Part shown: positions 22,221-32,569 of the stretch, in pieces
Position numbering within the stretch: the stretch's first letter is position 1
How the letters are laid out: each line of letters begins with the position of its first letter
The notes under the pieces: generated by a model
Databases searched by the model: none
What the model was told of the DNA's origin: nothing
Seen by the model: only the letters and a program-made list of their open reading frames with translations
Program-made: the position numbers and the translations under genes
Assembly (NCBI GenBank): GCA_029582165.1
Contig: CM055888.1
Location: forward strand, 12,096,001 to 12,160,000
Source: Portulaca oleracea
Taxonomy: Eukaryota; Streptophyta; Magnoliopsida; Caryophyllales; Portulacaceae
DNA length: 64,000 nucleotides
Direction of reading: 5' to 3'

Positions 22221-23226
22221 ATGATTTCAAAATTGTTTCTCAGTGTGATATTTTTCTTCCTGGTGTCCCTTTTCTCAACCACCACAGTTTGCAACCGGAG
22301 TGATTAGAAGGCACTCCTTAAGCTATCCGAGGACCTTTCCGCCGCAATCTAGGACCCAAAGACGGCCCCAAACTGCTGTACCAACTGGTCTGGCGTTGGT
22401 TGCGACACCAACGGCCGTGTCACTTCACTCACTCTCAATCTTTTTGAAGGCCCATTAATCGATTTGGGCCCCCAACCACTCCCCGCCACCATCGGAGGTC
22501 TCCCTTTCCTCGAGACAATCTACATACATGCCAACCTCACCCGCACCATCCTGAACTCCATGATCAACCTAGCCAACCTCCAAAGCCTTCACATTGACAC
22601 TGGGCTCACTGGCCCAATACCCAAAGTTGTAACCCGTCTCAACAGCCTTACTTCTCTTGACCTCTCTTCGATCCAACGCCTTCACTAACTCGATCCCCTC
22701 ATCATTGGGCCACCTCACCAAGCTCACTTATCTACAACTTTCCTTCAACCAGTTGTCTGGCCCGATTCCTCCTACCTTAGCCCGGCTCAAGAAGCTTAAA
22801 ACCCTTGACCTGTCTGTCAACCAGTTAACCGGCCTTATCCCTGCCTCGCTCTCTGATTTGAAAGAGATTACAAGGCTTGACCTTGGCGAAACCCAGCTCA
22901 CCGGTTCAATCCCGGACAGCTTTGGCTCGTTTATGAAACGGTCATTGTTAATGTATCTACGGGATAATCAGTTGAGTGGACCGATCCCAAGGTCCGTTGG
23001 GCAGGGCAAGTTTGAGCTGCTAGACGTGACGAATAACTCGCTCACGGGAGATGCATCTTTCTTATTTGGGAGGGATAAAACGTGGGTGAGAACCATAAAT
23101 CTCATTGATAATCGTTTCAAATTTGATTTCTCTAATGTGGAGTTTCCTCCTAGGTTAACGGTCATGTATGTTAACATCAATGAGTTGTACGGGTCGCTTA
23201 CCTCCTTGCAAGTAATTGTAGGATGA
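22221..23226 (+). pseudogene. PGIP-type LRR pseudogene
   Basis: From the ATG at 22221 a signal peptide (MISKLFLSVIFFLVSLFSTT) and N-cap are readable, but two in-frame TAG stops follow (after VCNRSD, and in SAAI*DPKT). The frame then carries NCCTNWSGVGC and several LRRs, shifts at about 22670, and continues with LSGPIPPTLARLKKL, LTGLIPASLSDL and FKFDFSNVEFPPRL to a stop at 23226. The terminal PGIP cap (CLCGVPLPPCK type) is missing: the sequence loses similarity after LYGSL. It is closest to the long PGIP gene next door (shared FLFGR-KTW and SNVEFPP). It cannot make a full protein. Confidence 0.9.
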
Positions 23227-23688
23227 ATACTATATGTACGGTGCAATAGTCCATAATTGGTTTGTTGCTTTAATTATCTTGCATTGAGTTTATAATTGTT
23301 GTAATTGTTATGTATTCCAATATATTGTGTACTGCAAGCCTATATACAGGTAAAATTTACTAAGAGCTTGTCTGGTTTGGAGGAATGTCATTTTTTCAAC
23401 AGATCCTGGCATATGTTGTAATGCCCTGGATATGTGGTTAAAATTGCTTTTTAAATGGATATTATTTTAAGAGCATAAAATTGTAGTTTTTTTGATAAAA
23501 TATACTATGAGAAATTTTTAGTTAGAAAAAAATATTTGCGCAATTAATATTAAACAAAGAAAGTACATATATTACATCCAAAACAAAAAAAAAAAAAAAT
23601 TAAAGTTGATGGGCGCACTGGACCAGGGTGCTCGGGGCCGCACCACCTTATTTTTACTAGATAGCTAGCTAGCTAGTTAATTAATAAA
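23227..23688. other. Spacer between convergent PGIP pseudogene and PGIP gene
   Basis: No gene seen. Contains an A-rich run at about 23581-23600 and a short TAGC tandem (TAGCTAGCTAGCTAG) at about 23663. It is the 3' flank of both PGIP loci, which face each other. Confidence 0.5.
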
Positions 23689-24855
23689 CTAAGCCTTTGG
23701 TTTGCAAGGGGGCAAGGGGACACCACAAAGGCACGTATTGTTGGCAAAAGCGTCAGGACTAACATGTTTAATCCGGCGGCCCGTGGGAATCGGCCCGCAA
23801 AGGTGATTGTTGTTCACTTTAAGTCCACCCGATACCAATGGCAATTGGCCTAGCTGTTTCGGCAACGACCCGTATATCTCATTGTCGTCAATAAGCAAGT
23901 ACCTCAACCCCGGAGGAAACTCCACATTCGACAAATCAAACTTGAAATGATTATGATCGAGGTACAAGATCTCCAACCACGTCTTACTTCTTCCGAACAA
24001 AAACGAGATATCTCCGGTAAGGCGGTTCCACGACAAGTCTAGGAGGTTGATCTTGGCCTGGCCAAGCGACCTTGGGACCGGTCCACTCAGCTGGTTCTGC
24101 GATAAGAACAACCACATTTTGGGGTTGTTGACGAACGAACCGAAGCTGGAGGGGACTGAACCGGTGAGCCGATTAGCACGGAGGTCGAGTCGGGAGATTT
24201 TAGACAATTGAGAAAGAGATGACGGAATTGGGCCGTTCAGTCGGTTGGAACTAAGGTCGAGCCGGTCCAAACCTGTCAGCCGGCCTAGACTATCCGGGAT
24301 TGAGCCGGAGAGTTTGTTATTACTTAGGTCTAGGTAAGACAGGCTAGTGAGTTGGCTTAACGTGGAGGGGATCAAACCAGTTAAAAAGTTGGAGGAAAGA
24401 TCAAGATAAGTGAGACTCTTGAGGCGACCTAGAGAGTCGGGGATGTGGCCTGTAACGCCTCCGTTTATAATAAGATTTTGAAGGCGGCCAAGGGTGGCAA
24501 TGGCATCAGGGATGGGGCCGGTGACTCGGCCTCCTAAATTGAGTGACTCGAGGTAAGGAAGGCCGGCAATGGAGGAAGGTATTCGTGAGACAAAGCCGTC
24601 TTCGTGGTAAAGATTGTAAGTAAAGGAAGTGACTCGGCCATCGGAGTTGCAACCCACGCCGAACCAGAAGTTGCAGCAGTCGGGGGTTGTCTTTGTGTCC
24701 CAGTCGTCGAGGGACAGATCCTTTGCTAACTGAAGGAGTGCCTTCCGGTCATTGAGGTTGCAAAATCCAGAGGCTAACGAAAGAGAGAAAAGGAGGGAGA
24801 ATTGCAGCAAACAGAGGAGAAGTTTTGAATTGGACGGAGAAACAGCGGAAGCCAT
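23689..24855 (-). CDS. PGIP: Long PGIP-type leucine-rich-repeat protein (388 aa)
   Basis: Intact single-exon gene. I take the ATG at 24855: it starts MASAVSPSNSKLLLCLLQFS, a good secretion signal, whereas the frame further upstream offers only a TTG. The mature protein has the N-cap (Cys32; DCCNFWFGVGC), about twelve extracellular LRRs (LTGLIPSTLSQL, LSGSIPDSLGRL, LNGPIPSSLSQL, LTGSVPSSFGSF, LSGPVPRSLGQA) and the C-cap NNTCLCGVPLPPCKPKA. Usual PGIPs have ten LRRs in about 330 residues, so this is on the long side, with extra repeats in the first half. Expected in the apoplast as an inhibitor of polygalacturonases; a role as another cell-wall LRR protein is possible. A TATA-like CTATATATTT lies about 60 bases upstream (24914-24923). 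Confidence 0.92.
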   Translation of the reverse strand: MASAVSPSNSKLLLCLLQFSLLFSLSLASGFCNLNDRKALLQLAKDLSLDDWDTKTTPDCCNFWFGVGCNSDGRVTSFTYNLYHEDGFVSRIPSSIAGLPYLESLNLGGRVTGPIPDAIATLGRLQNLIINGGVTGHIPDSLGRLKSLTYLDLSSNFLTGLIPSTLSQLTSLSYLDLSNNKLSGSIPDSLGRLTGLDRLDLSSNRLNGPIPSSLSQLSKISRLDLRANRLTGSVPSSFGSFVNNPKMWLFLSQNQLSGPVPRSLGQAKINLLDLSWNRLTGDISFLFGRSKTWLEILYLDHNHFKFDLSNVEFPPGLRYLLIDDNEIYGSLPKQLGQLPLVSGGLKVNNNHLCGPIPTGRRIKHVSPDAFANNTCLCGVPLPPCKPKA

Positions 24856-24913
24856 GTTTGGACGTAAGGTGTTCAAGTGGCTTTGTTATGGGTTCGTCAG
24901 TATGTCATGCTAA

Positions 24914-24923
24914 ATATATAGAC
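24914..24923 (-). promoter_or_regulatory. TATA region of the long PGIP gene
   Basis: CTATATATTT on the minus strand, about 60 bases before the ATG at 24855. Its sequence context differs from the short PGIP gene's promoter, although the region beyond 24985 is shared. Position-based inference. Confidence 0.5.
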
Positions 24924-24984
24924 CAGAAACTGTAGTGTATATTCCCTCTTCGAGCATAGTTTAAAATCATGATGGAGCCCCATT

Positions 24985-25462
24985 GGCCGTCTAACTTGAC
25001 CTACCTTGTAAAATAGTTCTGAGGACCCATTGTTTATCCACTTGCTTCTTAGGGATTAGGGGATATGCATTAAATCCTCATCCCCACCCGCACTGATTGT
25101 CTATTTTGGGCACTTGACAGCTCTTGTTAAAGAGCACCCATTGTTTATCTAGCATGGACCCGGGGAAAAAAAAAAAAGAAGAAGAAGAAAAAGCAAACAC
25201 AATCCATTGTTTTTTTTAAAGGAGATAATCCATTGTTTATCCGCTTACAAATTGAAAATCCTACTGGCTACAGGCCGTCTAACTTGACAAACATTTTACT
25301 TTTCGTTTGAATCTTCGTGTCCTAGGCCTCTAAGCTCAATTGTAATATAACTAAAATTTAAAACATAGATCCCATGTTAAGTTTTCACATTTATCGTTAT
25401 AAGATAACATAATTAGAAAAATAGTATTTTTATTTACATATTTTAGCAATGTGCTTTTTATA
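24985..25462 (-). repeat. Conserved PGIP-upstream block, inverted partner of 12290-12951
   Basis: In inverted orientation this matches the upstream region of the short PGIP gene, including both 16-bp boundary repeats (24985-25000 and 25273-25288). It lacks the TRIM solo LTR found in the partner and so shows the uninserted site (GTCAA once, at 24996-25000). An A-rich stretch at 25168-25190 is variable between copies. Confidence 0.75.
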
Positions 25463-25585
25463 TTTAAGGAGAATTATTGGATAAAAATGTCATTAAACTA
25501 TATAAAAATGGTAAAAATAACACTCGAAAAAAATGTTATAAAGTTACCATTAAATTAATGTTTATTGTGACAAAATTGTCACTTA

Positions 25586-25886
25586 GGCCATGTTCTTTTA
25601 TACGGATGGCTGCGGTATGGCGCGGTGCGGTGTGGTGAAATTGTAGTGGGTGTGGTGGAATTATGGTGGATTGTGATGGGTTATGGTGGGTTTTGTTTTT
25701 AATATTGTAATTGTATTGGTAAATGTGTAAAGGTAATTGGAAAAAGTGAGATTTTAACTTTTTAATACAGAAATAAAATAAATTTGAAAAATTTGATTGT
25801 GGTGGATTGATATGTTGTGATGGGTTGTGGCAAAATACCGTGTGTTGTGGTACCGCAGCCAGCCAACTGCATAAAAGAACAGGGAC
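25586..25886. mobile_element. PIF/Harbinger-like MITE
   Basis: The left end reads GGCCATGTTCTTTTATACGG and the right end is the complement of GTCCCTGTTCTTTTATGCAG, followed inward on both sides by GGCTGCGGTA. TTA flanks both ends (25583-25585 and 25887-25889), the usual Harbinger target. The inside repeats TGGTGG/TGTGGTG words. No coding sequence. Confidence 0.65.
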
Positions 25887-25928
25887 TTAACTGGTTGAAA
25901 ACATGTTGCAGCCAGTTTTAACATATAT

Positions 25929-26226
25929 TAAAGGGGTTTTTATGAATTTATAGTTGAATTAACACTTAAATTATCTAATTAATTATCCAACTTTCTCTAA
26001 TTAATTACCCAACCCATCTTTTTAATGTTTAAATTTATTGTATTAAAGGCATGGTAATGATGGATGAAGCAGGGGAAAAGAGGAAGGTTTGAGGAAGAAG
26101 ATGATAGGAGGGGGTCTTTAAATTTAAACAATAAAAAGATGGTTTGGATAATTAGTTAGATAGTGTTGGGTAATTAATTAGATAATTTAGGTGTTAATTC
26201 AACCATAAATTCATAAACACCCTTTA
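25929..26226. mobile_element. Foldback MITE
   Basis: The left arm (AAGGGGTTTTTATGAATTTA ... AATTATCTAATTAATTA) is repeated inverted on the right (AATTAATTAGATAATTTAGG ... AATTCATAAACACCCTTT). Arms are about 110 bases with a short purine-rich centre. The exact target duplication is ambiguous in the flanking TTAA/TAAT. Confidence 0.6.
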
Positions 26227-26389
26227 ATACATTTAAAGTCGACTACAATGGTTTTTAGCTAGTTAAATGACAATTTTTTCACAATAAACATAATTTAATG
26301 GCAGTTTTATAACATTTTTTTTGGAGTGACATTTTTTCCATTATTACATAATTTAGTGGCATTTTTACGCGAGAAGTCTATCTAGGGAG

Positions 26390-26760
26390 CATTTGGCAGT
26401 GGAGTTTCCAAATGACCCAGTGTTTGGTAAAATAAAATATTTAGGAAAATCATAATAATTTTTCATCAATGGTAGGATATTGACTTTGCTTGTCCAAGAA
26501 TAGAATTTTTTTTTTCATTTTTAGTTGTTTGACTGGTGTTTCAGAAACTTTTATAATATGATAAGGCTTATTATAAAAATTAAATAAGAAATTTGAACTC
26601 CTTTTCTTATTTGAGAACAATATGATGACTTTTAGTTTTATCAATATTTTTCATAGCTGAACCAACTAAAATTTAAGAGCAAATTTCAAATTTCAAATAA
26701 CATATATTGCTACTGATGTTAACAACTTTTACCGCTAAAGCTAACTAAAACTTAAAAGTA
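26390..26760 (-). repeat. Upstream repeat copy B, distal piece (partner of about 11450-11880)
   Basis: Inverted match to the second half of the block at 10811-11880, for example AAGCCTTATCATATTATA on the minus strand here against AACCTTATCATATTATAC at about 11730. It breaks off at the left edge of the Mutator-like element and resumes at 35213. Confidence 0.7.
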
Positions 26761-27036
26761 GGGCTTTGTTATATGTCACCCACCTTTTTACTAATGTCGC
26801 CCCCCAAAAGACATTTTTTGCCCTTCTCATCTACCTCTCCTCTACCTCTCTCTAAATTTTCTCTCAATTCTCTCTAACCAACTCCCTCTCAAAATTCACT
26901 AAAATCGTTTAAGGTTTTGAAATTGAACCAAAAAAAGTCAATGGATGGAGACAAATCAAGTGAAGAAGAAGAGGTTAGTTTGTAAATTTTAATTTTATAA
27001 AAATTGCGTGAATTTTAAAAATTTCTGGAAAAGGAC

Positions 27037-27235
27037 GGTTGTCGCGTAAAAGATTCACAGCGACGGCGGCGTTGCCGCACGCCGGTCGCGGCGGATCCGC
27101 GGTAGTTGCCGCGTGAACAATGCTTTGACAACGGTGGCTATGCCGCACTGTTCATGCGGCAACCACCGCGGAGCTGCCGCGATCGGCGTGCGGCAATGCC
27201 GCCATCGCTGGTGAATCTGTTACGCAACAACCGTG
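27037..27235. repeat. GC-rich hairpin near the left end of the Mutator-like element
   Basis: Two arms of about 95 bases, the left starting ACGGTTGTCGCGTAA and the right ending TTACGCAACAACCGT, are near-perfect inverted copies through GCGGC(G/A)(T/A)TGCCGCACGCCG. The composition is sharply GC-rich against the AT-rich surroundings. It falls within the first intron of the transposase. Confidence 0.85.
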
Positions 27236-27239
27236 TGTG

Positions 27240-27420
27240 GGATTTCAAAATCAGTGTTGACTGGACTTCAACACGACCCGTGTTGGATTAACACGGTCCA
27301 TGTTGTCCTCAACACAGTCCGTGTTGGCTCAACACGGTCCGTGTTGACCCAGTGCACACTTTTTATGTTCTCTGAACACCAACACAACTCGTGTCACGCC
27401 TGACACGGACCGTGTTGAGT
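27240..27420. repeat. Cluster of short palindromes AACACGG-CCGTGTT
   Basis: Within about 180 bases the words AACACGGTCCGTGTTG, AACACAGTCCGTGTTG, AACACGGTCCATGTTG and related forms occur at least five times. Each is a near-palindrome. It lies next to the GC-rich hairpin and in the same intron; it may be part of the element's subterminal binding-site region. Confidence 0.7.
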
Positions 27421-27439
27421 CCATTTTCTTTATTAAGCT

Positions 27440-27780
27440 TAATATTGACCTAATGTTAATAATTTCAATTGTTTTTATTTTTATTATTAATGTTATAAGT
27501 TATTATTTTTATTATAAATAATGTGTTTATTATTGATATTATTATTTTTATTATTAATGTGATTGTTATTATTATTTTTATTAATGTTATTGTTATTATT
27601 ATTGTTACTGTTATTATTAATGTTATAAGTTATTATTATTGTTAGTATTATTATTATTAATTAGTAGGGTTATTTTTGGTATTAGATATATATTATTTTT
27701 TAACAAATGTTGTTATTATTAATGTTGTTTTATATTGTTGCTAATAGTTGCTATAATTTGGTAATGTTTGGGTAATTAAT
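27440..27780. repeat. AT-rich trinucleotide-like repeat (TTA/ATT)n
   Basis: Degenerate runs of ATTATTATT, TTATTATTGTTA and similar fill most of this intronic stretch. No gene. Confidence 0.75.
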
Positions 27781-29835
27781 GAATGTGGTATCGTTCTGCA
27801 GGTTCAGTTAGAGGAGTTTGGCGGAGACGGTGTTGATTATTCATCGTTTTTTTGCGACAGAAGATGTGTTCGAAAATATAGAAGTAGTGCATGAGTAGGC
27901 CGACGAAATAGCTCGGGAAGCGGGTTTAGGTTTGTACGGTCTACATACAAGAGAAAAGATGCAGACAGTCTGCTCAGGTGTTACTTGAAGTGTTGGAGGT
28001 ACGGTAAATACCGTGGGAAACTGAATGATCTGGATGCAGCAACTCGTCGGGAGACGTCGACGAAGGCGTGCCATTGTAAATTTGTCATTGTAGCGTGGAC
28101 TCGTACAGGTTCGGAATGACGAGTTTGTGTTTGCGATGGAGACCTGGGGAAGCACAATCATCGATTCATCGTGTACGTGGAAGGACTTTGTCACGGACAC
28201 CCATTGAATTCTGAGATGAAACAACATGTGCGTGAAATGACTGATGCACACTTCGCTGAAGATAAAGTTCCCTAATCCTAATGCAAACGTGAGACAAATA
28301 TACAACTAGCGGGCAAAGATGCGCACCGATGATATGGATGAGAGGACGCATGGCCAACATTGTATGCACTTGGCGAAAGCTGGCGGGTACGTCTCTTATA
28401 CAGACTTTGATGATGATGTCAATTTTCGTCAGCTCTTTTTATGCCACCCGTACTCATTGAAGTTGCTCCGTACGTACCCGAATGTCATTCTCATTGACAG
28501 TATGTACAAGAAAAACAAGGCGAAGTGACCCTTATGTGAGTTGGTAGGCGTGACACCAACTAACCAAAACTTCCAAATTGCTTACTCGTTCATGTGGGAC
28601 GAAAAGATTGATTCCTATGAGTGGTTGCTTTGGATGTTGCATGAGTTGTTGGGTCCCGATGTTACTCCGGATGTCTTTGTGACGGACAAGAAGGATGGGT
28701 TGGGTAGTGCTATTGCCAGAGTTTTCCCAGGTGTGCCTCACCTTTTGTGCATATGGCATATTAGGAATGATGTGGAGAATAGAGTCAACGCACTTAGCAG
28801 GGGGAAGAAGAATGGTTGCGGGCTACATTTCAAACGTCATTACTGGAACCCCATTGTTTATGCTAAGACTATTGACATTTTCAACTCAAAGTGGAGGATT
28901 CTCGAAAGCGCGTAGATTGGTAGGAACGAGCGCGTTATGAAGTATCTAAATGATACATGGATGAAGGATAAGAAGAAATTTGTTTGTGCTTTCACCGACC
29001 AGGTCCCTCATTTGGGGAACACTGCGACTTCCAGAGTGGAGAGCTAGCATTCCACTCTGAAATATTATATCGGAAGTGGGAGAGACACATTTGACCGTGT
29101 CTTTGTGACGATTCACCAACATTTGGAGAACCAACATACCGAGATTCGGAGGTTGCTTGAACAGTCTAGGAGTGCGCACAAATATTATATGGATTCTCGA
29201 TTCTTGAAGCATATGCACGTGCCTGTTTCTCATCATGCCATTAACCTTTTGTCGTTGGAGTTCAATATCATGTTGTCGATGAGAGCAGCTAAAGGCAAAA
29301 ACATGTGCGATCACAAGTTGTGGACAACCCACCACCTTCCGTGTGTGTATAATATGATGTACATGTACGATAAAGGACAGCAGTTGCAGTATACACGGAT
29401 AAACAAGTTTTGGAGACAGCTCACAGTAATTGGAGATGGTGACACCCCACGGTCAAATGATGATCCATCGTCCCGGGACTTGAAAACATTTGAGTTGCTC
29501 GTTCAACAGGTTCGGGAGCAAGATCCAACAATGATACGCCACGTATCATAGGTCATCCACGAGGAGTTGAGTCCCGAGAGTGCCGATATTCCTAATCCGG
29601 AGATCAGCCCCCCACGCATCGGGAGACCCAGTACATCGAGATCTACCAGACGCAACCCCAGTGCGTTTGAGTACGGTCAAAGATCGGGTCAGGGCAACAA
29701 GACTACAACGAACTCATCGAGAAAAAGGGGATCCAGTTTTTCATCCGTCGGGATGGATCAAACAAGTTTGATTTTCCTTATCTATTTTTTTTATAATATA
29801 ACCAAATAACATGTGCAGTTATTTTTAAGACTGAT

Positions 29836-30507
29836 GTGAATTTCATTTGTACAGGTATTCCCAGGATCCGTACTGATCCATTCCCGTTCAAGGATGATGT
29901 GCCACATTTCTTTCTACCATATATTGTCGGCTGGACGGATGTTGTGTTTGATGGTAACTGCAGGTTCAGATGCATTGTCGAGGCAGGTTTTGGGGGCCAA
30001 GATCAATGGCCAAATGTTAGGAGGACAATGGAAAGTGAATTGATGGCGCATCGTAACGCATATTTGGAGGCGTTTCTTAGGTCTGCGGAGGAGTACAATA
30101 AATCGCCCAGTCGGATAAGTGGTAACATGGTTGGACCAACCCGATTTGAATTTTGGTTGTCGACTCCTCAGTATTTATTTCCAGCAGCGACAATGGTTAA
30201 CATTATGTAGATCAACCTTGCAACACCACCTGGTCAACATGAGCAGACAACTAAGTTATGTATATCAGTGCTACCCATGAGAGGAGGACCTAGAATGATG
30301 GGACCTGCAAAAATAGTTGGAATAGTGCATGCATACAAGGCTCATTACATTCTTGTTCATTTACACGATCAGTGCCCTATACCACCAGTTCATGTTGGAT
30401 GGCATCGAGGGAGAGACCGTACCGTTGAAGGTTGGGATGAGCCGTATAAGGCTCGTATAGATCAGTGGAATGCTCTTAGGGAGGCTCAATGTCGCGGATT
30501 GTCTTAG
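29836..30507 (+). pseudogene. OTU-like cysteine protease of the Mutator-like element
   Basis: After an intron-like gap the frame resumes with PFPFKDDVPHFFLPYIVGW followed by DVVFDGNCRFRCIVEAGFGG. OTU proteases have D-G-N-C with the catalytic cysteine, and this is kept. A TAG at 30208 interrupts the frame; the continuation (30211-30507) contains MGPAKIVGIVHAYKAHYILV, where the family's catalytic histidine would be expected, and ends at 30507. OTU-like proteases are known passengers of plant Mutator-like elements, with an unknown role in transposition. Without the stop it would be about 220 residues. Confidence 0.75.
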
Positions 30508-30757
30508 CTATTTAAATATATGATCATGTATTTGTTTGGTTACATTTTTTAGTGGTTAACATAACATTGTCTCAACCGCGTTGGTTACATTCTTATTCTT
30601 TTTTTTTTTTGGGTTAACATGACATTTTCCATGTATTTAAATGTACGACGGTTAAAATTTAAATGAAAATGCAAGACAGTAAAACTAGCTATCAAAATGT
30701 TCGACAATACATCAAGTTTAGGGTACATCGACACAAAATAAAATTACACAAACAATT
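30508..30757. other. Spacer between convergent OTU-like and PMD genes
   Basis: T-rich, no coding. The two passenger genes converge here and probably share this 3' region. Confidence 0.5.
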
Positions 30758-32440
30758 CTAATCCTCCTCCTGGTCATCTTGCTGCTCGGGGGCCTGAATA
30801 TGCATTTGATTGCACCATTGTGCATAAAAATCAAATAGAGTTGTGTAAGCGTGACGACTCACTTGCCTGTCTCTTCGTGAGGATTGGGTGGCTGCAACAT
30901 CGTATGCGCAACTTCCGCCCACAAATAGGACCACCATAAAAAAATATAAAATTAAGGTACAATAAAATTCAACATAAAACAAAACAGTTAGACCAATCAT
31001 GATAACCCTAAACCCTAAACAAATCATATTAACAAAATATTAAAATATGGTTAGGTGTTTGTACCTATTCGAGCCACCGCAGTTCTTCGATTGTGGATTG
31101 GCTAGTGGAGGTGTTGTTGATCAAGAATTTGTGAGAATGTGCCACAAACCATTGTTATAAGCATCATCAACTTCCCACGGCACACGTTTTATGCATGGCA
31201 CAGCATCAAGGGACAATTTGTTACCAAATGGAAACGCCCCCCAGGCAGTGTTGACGTTGACCTCATTGAATTCCACTTTGTAGGGCCCCTTCGCCGGTCG
31301 GTCAGCTGCCCTTGATCGAGGCAACGTTGGGGGGATATGATGTTAGTGCCCAATCTGACGGACAACGCGATAAGCCATGTACTACTATGTGACGTCATAT
31401 GTACGAATGGGGCCCATGTACAACGTCCTCAGGAAGGTCCTGTAAGGTGTAGCTCCATAAAGGTGTCAACGCGTCCAGGGAGGCCCTCAACGACCGGAGG
31501 CGCTGCTGCGCGCACGAGGCCCTTGAACAGGTTGCTCGCTGTGTGGCCTAAATGAGGGAAAATACTCATATATCTAAGCCTGCAAAAGGCTCAAACACCC
31601 AGCAATCTTCGTTGTCCCAGCAAAAGGGTGAAATGTGTTAGTGTCTGGTTGCCACCTCTCAACGAACGCCGAGATCACTGTCATATCGATGTTTTCATAC
31701 ATCAAGTCCGCCAAAGCGGTGATTTGGATCCGTTCTAGTGCACCCCGACATATGGGATCCATGTAGGACTTCAATGACCTCAACTCCCTCAACGCATTCC
31801 TCTTCGTCACGTACTCAAGAACTGCTATCGGCGAACGTTCCTAACCATCCCAGATTACCCGAGCGACGTGACCTCCAAAGCTCGGTATAATGTCCCCCAA
31901 TAGTGGTCCCCCGGGAACATCCCGACAATCTTCCATTCGTCATCATTTCTCTGGCTCCTCTTACTCTGCCTGCTGCTATACCCCAGCATCACCACTTGCC
32001 TGTCCCCCATGTCGAAGTGGGGCGAACCTCCCTGATGCATCTCTCAACGGCTCGAAACTCGTTCGCCTGTAAACTGGCCTAGGAGGAGGAGGCGCTACAA
32101 GAGTAGGGATCATCCCCGGGACTTCAGACTCTGTCCATCTTCCCCCCTTATCTCCGTGTCGGTCTAGTAATCAATATGTTGATTGAGTTGGTCAATGAAG
32201 CCTTGCATGGTCTGACTGTGCGTGTCCTCCAGCTGGCCAACCGCATCATCAGGTGCTCCACTACCTCGGCCGGCACGTCGTGCTGACGCGGTCACATTAC
32301 GTCTGTGAGGGTTCCCAGAATCACCCCCTTCAACCAAACTGCCGCTGTTGCGTCCGATCAACGAAGTGGTTACCCTTACCCCTGCCTGCCATTTTAGATC
32401 ACCTGCATAATAATAAAATAAATACTTAATCAAACACAAC
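30758..32440 (-). pseudogene. Plant mobile domain (PMD/MAIN-like) gene, broken
   Basis: The PMD domain is a helical domain of plant MAIN/MAIL proteins and of many Mutator and other transposons. On the minus strand the region 31810-31600 reads SYMDPICRGALERIQITALA, then VISAFVERWQPDTNTFHPFAG, the PMD signature of an aromatic-rich WRP-E-T-T-F-H motif. An upstream segment (32040-31855) contains a DMGDRQVV stretch and an R/S-rich linker, and further upstream (32390-32164) a low-complexity N-terminus. 31324-31121 and 31027-30758 look like later exons; the last ends in QAPEQQDDQEED. Stops and shifts separate the pieces. It runs opposite to the transposase. Confidence 0.7.
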
Positions 32441-32477
32441 TTCTTATAATTCGTCGTTCACAGTTACAGTAATAAAA

Positions 32478-32550
32478 GGAAAGCTAAACCCTAAAACCCT
32501 AAACCCTAAACTACCCCTAAACCCTAAACTACCATAAACCCTATAACCTA
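32478..32550. repeat. Telomere-like CCCTAAA motifs
   Basis: Several AAACCCTAAACCCTAAA units and variants (CCCCTAAACC, CATAAACCCTATAACC) lie in tandem. The plant telomere repeat is TTTAGGG. This short degenerate array is internal and sits inside the Mutator-like element upstream of the PMD gene, where such motifs (telo boxes) can also act as promoter elements. Confidence 0.75.
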
Positions 32551-32569
32551 AACTTTCCTTATTGCATTA

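Larger units (their letters stand above)
25473..26370. mobile_element. Outer MITE with long inverted ends, holding further MITEs
   Basis: The left 110 bases (AAAATGTCATTAAACTATAT ... GTGACAAAATTGTCACTTA) reappear as an inverted copy at about 26260-26370 (TTAAATGACAATTTTTTCAC ... AATTTAGTGGCATTTTTACG). Long degenerate TIRs without coding suggest a Mutator-type MITE. The interior holds a Harbinger-type MITE at 25586-25886 and a foldback at about 25929-26226. I could not fix the TSD. Confidence 0.6.
26941..29551 (+). pseudogene. MULE transposase (FAR1-related type), broken
   Basis: A first exon MDGDKSSEEEE starts at 26941 and ends at a GTTAGT donor; the next begins after CTGCAG at about 27801. 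An N-terminal zinc-cluster region (about 27900-28160) contains KACHCKFVIVAWTRTGSE and HNHRF, as in FAR1/WRKY-GCM1 DNA-binding domains. The MULE catalytic domain follows (28319-28915) with candidate first and second acidic residues in VILIDSMYKKN and FVTDKKDGLGSAI, and the LCIWHI motif. The C-terminal part extends to 29551. In-frame stops at 28526 (TGA), 28913 (TAG) and about 29046 (TAG), plus frameshifts in the zinc cluster, disable it. The enzyme would bind the element's ends and cut and paste it. Confidence 0.85.

Noticed and set aside
24856..24876. Upstream extension of the long PGIP gene to 24876
   Set aside because: The upstream codon is TTG, not ATG; the ATG at 24855 gives a proper signal peptide.
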